Assembly (NCBI GenBank): GCA_001773975.1
Contig: MEYI01000013.1
Coordinates: forward strand, 1 to 8,721
Length of the DNA stretch: 8,721 nt
Source: Candidatus Azambacteria bacterium RBG_16_47_10
Lineage (GTDB): Bacteria > Patescibacteriota > Minisyncoccia > GWC2-36-17 > WO2-46-25
Direction: 5' to 3'
The notes beneath the pieces were generated by a model that was not told the DNA's origin, did no database searches, and was given only the letters and a program-made list of their open reading frames with translations. Position numbers and translations under genes: made by a program. Within the stretch, counting starts at the first letter, position 1. The number at the start of each line of letters is the position of its first letter. Of the stretch, positions 1 through 6,159 are shown piece by piece.

Positions 1-2350
1 CGGCGATGTTTTTCCCCTTCCACGATACCTCAAGCGCTTCTTTATTAAACCGCGTCCCCTGGCATTCTTCACATTCCACATATACATCGGGAAGAAAATG
101 CATTTCTATTCTTTTTTGTCCTTGCCCTTCGCATGCCTCGCATCGGCCGCCCTTCACGTTGAAACTGAAACGCCCGGGCTTATACCCGCGCACTTTCGCT
201 TCTTGCGTGGCGGCAAACAGATCGCGAATGACCGTAAATGCTCCCGTATATGTCGCGGGATTTGACCGCGGCGTGCGCCCGATCGGCGACTGATCCACGT
301 AGATCACTTTATTAAGATGCTCGATACCCGTGATCGTATCATGTTCCGCCGGCTTGGCATTCGCTTGATACAATTTCTGCGCCAGCGCTTTCGCGAGAAT
401 GTCGTCTACGAGCGTGCTTTTTCCGGAACCGGATACGCCGGTCACGCAGACAAACTGCTCAAGCGGAATCTTTACGGTTATATTTTTCAAATTGTTCGCG
501 CGCGCGCCCGTGATCTCAATATATTTTTGCATGCCCTCGCTGCGGAGCAATGCTTCTTTTTTAATTTTCATGCTTTCGTCCGGCGCTTGCTTTTTCCCGG
601 CAAGATATAGGCCGGTGATCGTGCGCGCTTTTTTAAGGTCTGCGGGGGAGCCTTCAAATACCACCTGTCCGCCTTGCGCTCCCGCTCCGGGACCGATCTC
701 CACCACCCAATCCGCCGCACAGATCGTTTCTTCATCGTGCTCGACAACGATCACGGTATTACCCAGATCCCGCAGTTCTTTGAGCGTCGCGATAAGTTTC
801 GCATTATCGCGCGGGTGCAAACCGATGGACGGTTCATCAAGAATATACAACACACCCACCAATCGGGATCCGATCTGTGTTGCAAGCCGAATGCGCTGGG
901 CTTCGCCGCCCGCAAGCGTTTCCGATTCCCGATCAAGCGACAAATAACTCAAACCGACATCTGCCAAAAATTGCAGACGATTTTGAATTTCCTTCACGAT
1001 CTGACTCGTGATCTTTTCTTCAGAGCCTACGGATTTAAGCCCGCGGAAAAATGCCCGACATTCAGCAATGGAAAGCGCGGCGATCTCGGCAATATTTTTT
1101 CCGTGAAACAGCACCGCCAGCATTTCTTTCTTGAGCCGTCGTCCTTCGCACAGATGGCATTTATGCACCACCATGTATTTCTCGATCTCCCCGCGGACCC
1201 AGTCTGAATCCGTTTCCTGCCACCGGCGCTCCATATTCGGAATAACGCCCTCAAAATTATGCGCCGCACTGCCATACAGCACCGCATGCATGGTTTCTTT
1301 CGGCAGATCCTCTACCGCCGTATCATTGATAGAAAAATTAAGATGATGGGAAAGATCCTCAAGCGCGTACCAGATCGGATTATATGCGGACGGCTGAACC
1401 GGCTTTATCGCGCCCTCGCCGATGCTTAAGCGTGCGTTATGAATAAGCAATGACGGTTCCACTTTCAGCTTTTTCCCAAGGCCAGCGCATGCAGGACACG
1501 CCCCATGCGGACTGTTAAACGAGAAACTGCGCGGTTCGATCTCAGATACTGAAATACCGCATTCCACGCATGCGAACCGCTCAGAAAATACCGCATCTTC
1601 TTTTCCTTCGCCGGCAACCGTAAGCAATCCTTCGCCGAGCTTTAACGCGGTCTCCACCGAATCGGCAAGTCGCGCCCTATCCATGCGCGCTTCTACCACC
1701 ATGCGATCAATAACCACTTCGATCGAGTGTTTTTTCTGCTTATCCAGTGAAAGCAGTACCGATTCTTCGGTCGAAATGATCTGTCCGTCAACACGCACGC
1801 GGAGATACCCCGCTTTCGCGATGTTTTCAAAAATATGCCTATGCTCTCCTTTTTTATCGCGCACGAGCGGTGCAAGGATCGCGATCTCTCTTCCCTTTTC
1901 CAGTTTTATAATACTGTCGGTGATCTGCGTCGCGGTTTGTTTTGCGATCGGCTTTCCACATTGCGGACAGTGCGGCGCACCTGCGCGCGCAAACAAAAGA
2001 CGGAGATAGTCATAGATCTCCGTGATCGTTCCCACGGTCGAACGAGGGTTCGGGGAAACGCTTTTTTGATCGATGGAAATTGCGGGAGAAAGCCCCTCGA
2101 TCTTATCGACATCGGGCTTATCCATCACGCCTAAAAACTGCCGTGCGTACGATGAAAGAGATTCGACGTATCGGCGCTGGCCCTCTGCATACAGAGTATC
2201 GAACGCCAACGAAGACTTCCCTGATCCGGAAAGTCCGGTAATGACCACGAGGCGGTTGCGCGGCAACTCGACGCGGACATTCTTCAGATTATGCGCCCGC
2301 GCGCCTTCAATAATGATCTTGCCGTCTTTAAAGACGTCCGATTTTTTCAT
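1..2350 (-). CDS. uvrA: UvrA, excinuclease ABC subunit A (3' end beyond window)
   Basis: UvrA is the damage-recognition ATPase of nucleotide excision repair; it dimerises, binds distorted DNA in the cytoplasm and loads UvrB. About 783 residues are visible, open to base 1; the family is usually about 940, so roughly 150 C-terminal residues are missing. Visible: first Walker A GLSGSGKS (residues 39-46); CPQC (128-131); zinc module Cys261, Cys264, Cys285, Cys288; first-domain signature LAGGEAQRIR (about 475) followed by the Walker B region ILDEPSIGLHPRDN; second Walker A GVSGSGKST (about 640); and the C-terminal zinc finger CEAC...CEEC (about 736-760) with GYKPGRFSFN before it. The signature has Ala where LSGGE is commoner. 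The start at 2350 gives the usual UvrA N-terminus (IIIEGARAHNLKNV). It has no Shine-Dalgarno sequence but a TATAAT 8 bases upstream. It follows tgt after 59 bases. Identification is certain; the truncation comes from the window edge. Confidence 0.98.
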   Translation of the reverse strand, partial: MKKSDVFKDGKIIIEGARAHNLKNVRVELPRNRLVVITGLSGSGKSSLAFDTLYAEGQRRYVESLSSYARQFLGVMDKPDVDKIEGLSPAISIDQKSVSPNPRSTVGTITEIYDYLRLLFARAGAPHCPQCGKPIAKQTATQITDSIIKLEKGREIAILAPLVRDKKGEHRHIFENIAKAGYLRVRVDGQIISTEESVLLSLDKQKKHSIEVVIDRMVVEARMDRARLADSVETALKLGEGLLTVAGEGKEDAVFSERFACVECGISVSEIEPRSFSFNSPHGACPACAGLGKKLKVEPSLLIHNARLSIGEGAIKPVQPSAYNPIWYALEDLSHHLNFSINDTAVEDLPKETMHAVLYGSAAHNFEGVIPNMERRWQETDSDWVRGEIEKYMVVHKCHLCEGRRLKKEMLAVLFHGKNIAEIAALSIAECRAFFRGLKSVGSEEKITSQIVKEIQNRLQFLADVGLSYLSLDRESETLAGGEAQRIRLATQIGSRLVGVLYILDEPSIGLHPRDNAKLIATLKELRDLGNTVIVVEHDEETICAADWVVEIGPGAGAQGGQVVFEGSPADLKKARTITGLYLAGKKQAPDESMKIKKEALLRSEGMQKYIEITGARANNLKNITVKIPLEQFVCVTGVSGSGKSTLVDDILAKALAQKLYQANAKPAEHDTITGIEHLNKVIYVDQSPIGRTPRSNPATYTGAFTVIRDLFAATQEAKVRGYKPGRFSFNVKGGRCEACEGQGQKRIEMHFLPDVYVECEECQGTRFNKEALEVSWKGKNIA

Positions 2351-2358
2351 AGCGAGGT

Positions 2359-2364
2359 ATTATA
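2359..2364 (-). promoter_or_regulatory. -10 box TATAAT of uvrA, probably giving a leaderless mRNA
   Basis: A perfect TATAAT on the minus strand ends 8 bases before the uvrA ATG. Transcription normally starts 6-8 bases after the -10 box, so the predicted 5' end lies 0-3 bases before the start codon. No purine-rich ribosome binding site is present. The hexamer 17 bases upstream (TTCCAT) is a poor -35. A perfect TTGACA (2372-2377) is present but only 7 bases away, too close to pair with this -10. Sequence is directly seen; promoter function is inferred. Confidence 0.55.
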
Positions 2365-2409
2365 CACCCATTGTCAAGAAAATGGAAGAGGTAATGAGAT
2401 CACCTGTAC

Positions 2410-3600
2410 TTACGCTTTTTTATAACAAGAGAGAAACTCCTTCTTAAATTCAAAGAACGTGTCATCCATGATCGATGCCCGCATGCGGTCGACCAAGTGC
2501 ACGATGAAATACAAATTATGAATGGTCGCGAGACGATACGCCAAAAGCTCGTTCGCTTTAAATAAATGATGCACATACGCCTTGGTATAATTCGTACAGG
2601 TATAGCATCCGCATCCGGCTTCGATCGGCTCGAACTTTTCTTTATTGTCCGCGCGGCACATATCGTATCTCCCCTGCGCGGTAAACAGCATGCCGTTGCG
2701 CGCATGGCGCGTCGGCAATGCGCAGTCGAACAGATCAACACCTCGCTCTACACCTTCAAAAAGATCTTCTATTTCACCGATGCCAAGCATGTGCCTCGGC
2801 TTATTTTCCGGCAGCGTTTCATTTACAAGCGCGACGATGCTGGTCATATCATCTTTATCGAACGATCCGCCGATCCCGAACCCTTCAAATCCAAGATCAG
2901 CGATATACTGCGCGCTTTGTTTGCGGAGATCGGGATATCGCCCACCCTGCACGATGCCAAATAACGCCTGATCCTTCCGTGTATGCGCATCACGCGACCG
3001 CTTCGCCCACCGGTGCGTGCGCTCGATCGACGCTTTCATTTCTTCATACGAGATGAGCGGAGACGTACATTCATCGAATGCAAAAATAATATCAGCACCG
3101 ATCTTCTCCTGGATCGCAATAGACCGCTCCGGTGTGAACCGATGCGTCGTGCCGTCGATGTGCGACGTGAATGTCACCCCTTCTTCATCAACACTTACTA
3201 ATTTTGAGTGCTCGCTTTCCTGTTCATCGCGCGGAAGACGCTTCTCTGTTTTTTTAAGCACTTTTGTCACACCGTGTCCGCGCGCAAACCCCAGTGAGAA
3301 CACCTGAAATCCTCCCGAGTCGGTCATGGTCGGACCGCCGTAATTCATAAATTTCGTGAGACCTCCGCCCTTTGCCACCGTTTCCTCTCCGGGCTGTAAA
3401 AATAGATGATATGTATTTGCTAAAATAATCTGCGCGCCAAGCGCCCGCACCTCTTCTGGCGTCAGTGATTTCACGGTTGCGAGCGTACCCACCGGAACGA
3501 ACGCGGGAGTTTGCACTACGCCATGAGGCGTCTTTAAAATACCCGCTCTTCCGAGCGCGCCTTTTAATCTTTTTTCGATAGTAAATTCCAGTGCGGCCAT
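2410..3600 (-). CDS. tgt: Tgt, tRNA-guanine(34) transglycosylase, with atypical specificity loop
   Basis: Tgt swaps guanine 34 in the anticodon of GUN tRNAs for a queuosine precursor base. It has 396 residues; bacterial family members are about 375. Expected residues are present: base-binding Asp94 in TDSGGFQVFS, Asp176 in FDEC, Gln218 in GIVQGG, nucleophile Asp292 in FDCALPTR, and the zinc ligands Cys330, Cys332, Cys335 and His361. Two things are odd. The loop that reads preQ1 in bacterial enzymes (GGLAVGE) is GGSFDKD at 244-250. A charged insertion at about 111-138 (KKTEKRLPRDEQESE) follows the first active-site segment and accounts for the extra length. The start at 3600 matches the family N-terminus and lies inside the upstream 100-aa gene (37-base overlap), with a TATAAA 8 bases before it and no Shine-Dalgarno sequence. 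No queuosine-synthesis gene is in the window. Family assignment is firm; whether the substrate is preQ1 or queuine is open. Confidence 0.96.
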   Translation of the reverse strand: MAALEFTIEKRLKGALGRAGILKTPHGVVQTPAFVPVGTLATVKSLTPEEVRALGAQIILANTYHLFLQPGEETVAKGGGLTKFMNYGGPTMTDSGGFQVFSLGFARGHGVTKVLKKTEKRLPRDEQESEHSKLVSVDEEGVTFTSHIDGTTHRFTPERSIAIQEKIGADIIFAFDECTSPLISYEEMKASIERTHRWAKRSRDAHTRKDQALFGIVQGGRYPDLRKQSAQYIADLGFEGFGIGGSFDKDDMTSIVALVNETLPENKPRHMLGIGEIEDLFEGVERGVDLFDCALPTRHARNGMLFTAQGRYDMCRADNKEKFEPIEAGCGCYTCTNYTKAYVHHLFKANELLAYRLATIHNLYFIVHLVDRMRASIMDDTFFEFKKEFLSCYKKA

Positions 3601-3866
3601 TTCTTGTTTTTATATCTTTGCTCTATATAAATGATTCTCCACCATTTTCTCCCTGAAAAATATCCCACTGATGCTCCGCCGATAAGAAAAAATACGGTAA
3701 GCACCGCATGGATCACAAACCAGGCATCCCATGACAATCCGAGTCCGAACGCGGGAAAATCACGAACCAAGAGCTCAATGTACCACACCTCAATGAGCGC
3801 ATGCAACAAAAACTGCACCAGCACGCCTAATACCGTAAACGCTGTGATATATATGATTTTTTTCAT
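3564..3866 (-). CDS. Small hypothetical membrane protein, 100 aa
   Basis: Not assigned to a named family. The 100-residue protein has a hydrophobic segment at about 4-25, a second at about 49-70, and possibly a short one between them near 26-46. The second runs into a basic aromatic stretch, GRKWWRIIY (72-80), and a hydrophilic lysine-rich tail. This motif after a glycine-rich helix (GGASVGYFSG) resembles small conserved membrane proteins that I associate with candidate-phyla bacteria; that is recollection, not a search. The ATG at 3866 was chosen because it overlaps the nfo stop as ATGA, a translational-coupling arrangement; an in-frame GTG at 3878 would add four residues (MLGT). The 3' end overlaps the start of tgt by 37 bases. 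Its place between nfo and tgt suggests co-transcription but gives no clear role. Confidence 0.8.
   Translation of the reverse strand: MKKIIYITAFTVLGVLVQFLLHALIEVWYIELLVRDFPAFGLGLSWDAWFVIHAVLTVFFLIGGASVGYFSGRKWWRIIYIEQRYKNKKWPHWNLLSKKD
3609..3614 (-). promoter_or_regulatory. Possible -10 box TATAAA ahead of tgt
   Basis: TATAAA ends 8 bases before the tgt ATG, the same spacing as the TATAAT before uvrA. It lies within the coding sequence of the upstream 100-aa gene (its Tyr-Lys codons), so chance cannot be excluded. No convincing -35 was found 16-18 bases upstream. No Shine-Dalgarno sequence precedes tgt, so either leaderless initiation here or coupling to the overlapping upstream gene would explain translation. 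Confidence 0.3.
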
Positions 3867-4702
3867 TGTACCGAGCACTTACTTCTGAGATCTTTCAGTA
3901 ATGCAATATCATCTGCAACCTTATCATGCTCGGTCTCGCAGATAAAACTGAACTTCTGTAATCGCGGCTCGGCAATCAATGCTTCAAATCCGCGCAGACC
4001 GATCTTCCCCTCGCCGATATGCTCGTGCCTGTCCTTTTTCTCTCCCAGTCCGATCTGTGAATCGTTCGCGTGAAACATTTTCAGATGACTCATGCCGACA
4101 ATCTGATCGAACAGATCGAATGTTTTTTTCACGCTTTCAGGATCGCGGATATCATATCCGGATGCAAACATATGTGCCGTATCAAGACACACCCCAAGAC
4201 GATATCCTTTAAGCGCATCAATAAAATACGCCATGTCTTCAAACGTACTCCCAACAATGGCGCCCGCGCCGGCGGAAATCTCCATAAGAAGTTCAGTGTC
4301 ATGCTCCGCATCAAGAATGCGCTTCAGATTTTCTGCGACCGCTTTCTTCGCGCTTTCTGCGTCACTGTCTTTTGCCGAACCAAGATGCGTCATGACGTAT
4401 TTCGCGCCAAGCGCGCTCCCCCGCTGTAATTCATCGCGGATCATGCGCACGGAATTTTCCACGATCCTTTTTTCCGCCGATGCGAGATTAAGAATATACG
4501 GTGTATGGATATAAAACTCCTTCTGATCATACATACGCATGTTTTCGCGCATCTGCCCGACAAGCTCATCAGTGATCGGCGCCACATGCCCGCCTTGCGG
4601 TGATCGTGAAAAGATCTGAAACACCTCACAGCCGATCGCCGCCGCACGTTCGGGTGCTTTATCTATTCCTCCTGCAATGGATACATGAGCGCCAAATAGC
4701 AT
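3863..4702 (-). CDS. nfo: Nfo, endonuclease IV (AP endonuclease, family 2)
   Basis: Endonuclease IV cuts the backbone 5' of abasic sites and removes blocked 3' ends in base excision repair, using three metal ions in a TIM barrel. The 279 residues match the family length (285 in E. coli). All nine metal ligands can be placed: His66, His106, Glu141, Asp174, His177, His211, Asp224, His226 and Glu256, in the motifs YIHTPY, THLGS, MEISAG, CLDTAH, FHAND, DRHEHIGEG and CETE. The N-terminus GAHVSIAGG is typical, which fixes the start at 4702. It is separated from rsmE by the repeat spacer and joined to the next gene by an ATGA overlap (3863-3866). There is no clear Shine-Dalgarno sequence before the start. 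It acts just after Nth, which is encoded upstream on the same strand. Identification is firm. Confidence 0.97.
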   Translation of the reverse strand: MLFGAHVSIAGGIDKAPERAAAIGCEVFQIFSRSPQGGHVAPITDELVGQMRENMRMYDQKEFYIHTPYILNLASAEKRIVENSVRMIRDELQRGSALGAKYVMTHLGSAKDSDAESAKKAVAENLKRILDAEHDTELLMEISAGAGAIVGSTFEDMAYFIDALKGYRLGVCLDTAHMFASGYDIRDPESVKKTFDLFDQIVGMSHLKMFHANDSQIGLGEKKDRHEHIGEGKIGLRGFEALIAEPRLQKFSFICETEHDKVADDIALLKDLRSKCSVQ

Positions 4703-4796
4703 AAATAGAGGGTTAGGAATTAGTGGTTAGAGCGGATTAGGGATTAAAAGCTATAAACTATAAGCTAATCTCTAATTCCTAAAAGCTACCCTAATC
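4703..4796. repeat. Intergenic heptad repeat with dyad symmetry
   Basis: This AT-rich spacer is built on a 7-base period. On the plus strand TTA recurs at 4713, 4720, 4727, then 4737 and 4744; CTA recurs at 4751, 4758, 4765, 4772, 4779 and 4786, six times exactly 7 apart. Perfect inverted repeats link the halves: TTAGGAATTAG (4713-4723) with CTAATTCCTAA (4772-4782), GATTAG (4735-4740) with CTAATC (4765-4770), and GATTAGGG (4735-4742) with CCCTAATC (4789-4796). AAAAGCTA occurs directly repeated at 4746 and 4781. The right end overlaps the rsmE stop codon (4795-4797). The first and third pairings cross, so a transcript could not form both as simple nested stems. It is the largest spacer in the window and must hold whatever separates rsmE from nfo transcription, but I see no clear promoter or U-tract terminator in it. 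Confidence 0.75.
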
Positions 4797-5502
4797 AACT
4801 GATCACTGAAAAGCACGCAACGATGGCGGCGGTTTCGGCTCGCAACACTCTCTTCCCTAACGATACAACACGAAACCCGCTCTGGGAAGCGCGCGCGATC
4901 TCATCTTCGCTAAACCCTCCTTCCGGACCGATAAAAACATTTATTCCTTTCGCTTTTGCCGTCATTTCCCCGCATTTGCGAATATTCGCGAATGCCCCGA
5001 TATTATGCGCAATGATAGTTACATATCCGCTTGCCTGCGCATGTGCGAGCGCGGCGTCAAATAACATGGTGTCTGCGATCGTCGGGATCTTTCCTCGCCG
5101 TGACTGCTCCGCCGCTTCCTGCGCGATCTTGTGCGCCCGCGCGGGATTTATCCCCAACTTCACCGAATGCTCCGAAAGAAACGGTACAAACTCGGAAACA
5201 CCGATCTCTGTTCCTTTTTCAAACACCCATTCCATTTTGTCTTTTTTTAAAACACTCTGATACAGCACCAGCGGGATCGCCGGCTCGTTCGAATTTTTCG
5301 TACATGTCAGCACTTCACACACCAGCACATCTTTCTTATTTTCTTTGATCATGACAACGCACTCATTGCCGCTTCCATCAAGGACGATGATCTCATCGCC
5401 CGCCTTTTTTCGAAGTACTTTTGTCACCTGTCGGCCGATGCCGGCATCGGCGATCACAAGATCTTTTTCTGTGCTGATAGGTTCGGTAATAAAAAATCTC
5501 AT
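4795..5502 (-). CDS. rsmE: RsmE, 16S rRNA (uracil1498-N3)-methyltransferase
   Basis: RsmE methylates N3 of U1498 in the 16S rRNA decoding region of the 30S subunit, using S-adenosylmethionine. The chosen protein has 235 residues (E. coli 243): an N-terminal PUA-like RNA-binding part at about 1-65, then a SPOUT knotted methyltransferase domain. Family motifs are KGTEIGV (96-102), EQSRR (132-136), the SAM-pocket IGPEGGFSEDE (191-201) and LGKRVLRAETAA (215-226). The frame stays open to 5580, but the added 26 residues overlap nth and are unlike the family; MRFFITEP at 5502 is the normal beginning. That start lies 7 bases after the nth stop and has a TATAAT just upstream, with no Shine-Dalgarno sequence. 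Its stop overlaps the repeat element. Identification is firm. Confidence 0.96.
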   Translation of the reverse strand: MRFFITEPISTEKDLVIADAGIGRQVTKVLRKKAGDEIIVLDGSGNECVVMIKENKKDVLVCEVLTCTKNSNEPAIPLVLYQSVLKKDKMEWVFEKGTEIGVSEFVPFLSEHSVKLGINPARAHKIAQEAAEQSRRGKIPTIADTMLFDAALAHAQASGYVTIIAHNIGAFANIRKCGEMTAKAKGINVFIGPEGGFSEDEIARASQSGFRVVSLGKRVLRAETAAIVACFSVIS

Positions 5503-5508
5503 AATGAT

Positions 5509-5514
5509 ATTATA
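5509..5514 (-). promoter_or_regulatory. -10 box TATAAT of rsmE, overlapping the nth stop codon
   Basis: A perfect TATAAT ends 6 bases before the rsmE ATG; the nth stop TAA (5510-5512) is inside it. A hexamer TGCACA (5532-5537) sits 17 bases upstream and matches four of six positions of the -35 consensus TTGACA. The predicted start of transcription falls at or next to the A of the ATG, so the mRNA would be leaderless. Sequence is seen directly; function is inferred, and rsmE may also be read through from nth. Confidence 0.5.
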
Positions 5515-6151
5515 AGTCGGATAACGGACAGTGTGCATGATCATGGGCACGCGCCGGGCAATATTTCCGCCCGTAATCAATACACCGATACGTAAATAAA
5601 AACCATTCTTTCTTCGGCAAGATCTGCATCAGATCCTGCTCTATTTTTACCGGATCATCGTGATCGGTCAAGCCGTGAAGCTTTGCGAGCCTCCGCACAT
5701 GCGTATCCACCGCAATGCCGTCCACCACGCCATATGCATTCCCAAGTACCACGTTCGCCGTCTTTCGCGCAACGCCGGGAATAGTGACTATCTCCGCCAT
5801 GGTGCGCGGGATCTTTCCGCCGAATTTTTCCTGTATCATTTTTGCCGCGGCAAGGATATTTTTTGCTTTCGTATGGAAAAATCCGGTCGAATGAATATCT
5901 TTTTCGAACTCCTTTTTATCTGCCTTCACATATGCACCGAGCGTACGGTATTTTTTAAACAACGTTTCGGTAACTTCATTCACTTTTTTATCAGTACACT
6001 GCGCGGATAACACTACCGCGACCAATAACTCCCAATTATTGGAATATCGCAATGTCATTCCTGTTTCAGGAAAAAGATTTTTGAGCATGCGCACCATGCG
6101 TGCCACTTTCTTTTTTCGCATCGCACGCACGCGGGGTGTCATGTTTTTCAT
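5510..6151 (-). CDS. nth: Nth, endonuclease III-like DNA glycosylase/AP lyase with degenerate Fe-S motif
   Basis: Endonuclease III removes oxidised pyrimidines and nicks the abasic site in base excision repair. The 213 residues match the family (E. coli 211). The helix-hairpin-helix IPGVARKTANVV carries catalytic Lys130, and VDTHVRR carries Asp149; SAQCTDKKVN (49-58) is also typical. The C-terminal 4Fe-4S motif, normally C-x6-C-x2-C-x5-C, here reads Cys198, His205, Cys208 and then a stop codon exactly where the fourth Cys should be. The cluster is therefore probably absent or altered, while the catalytic residues are intact. The alignment of the surrounding residues (YGRKYC, CPLSDL) argues against a frameshift. 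The start at 6151 lies 8 bases after the ROK gene stop; Met at residue 4 or 11 is also possible because the basic N-terminus is not strongly conserved. The stop codon forms part of the rsmE -10 box. Confidence 0.93.
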   Translation of the reverse strand: MKNMTPRVRAMRKKKVARMVRMLKNLFPETGMTLRYSNNWELLVAVVLSAQCTDKKVNEVTETLFKKYRTLGAYVKADKKEFEKDIHSTGFFHTKAKNILAAAKMIQEKFGGKIPRTMAEIVTIPGVARKTANVVLGNAYGVVDGIAVDTHVRRLAKLHGLTDHDDPVKIEQDLMQILPKKEWFLFTYRCIDYGRKYCPARAHDHAHCPLSDL

Positions 6152-6159
6152 AATACGTC

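Noticed and set aside
399..947. Long plus-strand open frame of 182 codons, with another at 674-1207
   Set aside because: Both lie fully antisense to the conserved uvrA coding sequence, have low-complexity serine- and arginine-rich translations and no recognisable motif; they are by-products of uvrA codon use.
2372..2377. Perfect TTGACA ahead of uvrA as its -35 box
   Set aside because: It is 7 bases from the TATAAT instead of 16-18, and no -10-like hexamer lies at the correct distance downstream.
3867..3878. GTG start four codons upstream for the 100-aa membrane protein
   Set aside because: The ATG at 3866 forms an ATGA overlap with the nfo stop and gives a normal MKKIIYI beginning; the GTG remains possible but less likely.
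4713..4782. Intrinsic terminator formed by the 11-bp inverted repeat
   Set aside because: The stem is AT-rich with a 48-base loop and is not followed by a U-tract on either strand, so it does not fit an intrinsic terminator.
4703..4796. CRISPR-like array
   Set aside because: Units are 7 bases with no spacers of regular 25-40 bases and no cas genes nearby.
5503..5580. 26-residue N-terminal extension of rsmE
   Set aside because: It overlaps nth in another frame and does not resemble the family; the MRFFITEP start at 5502 matches RsmE and sits just after the nth stop.
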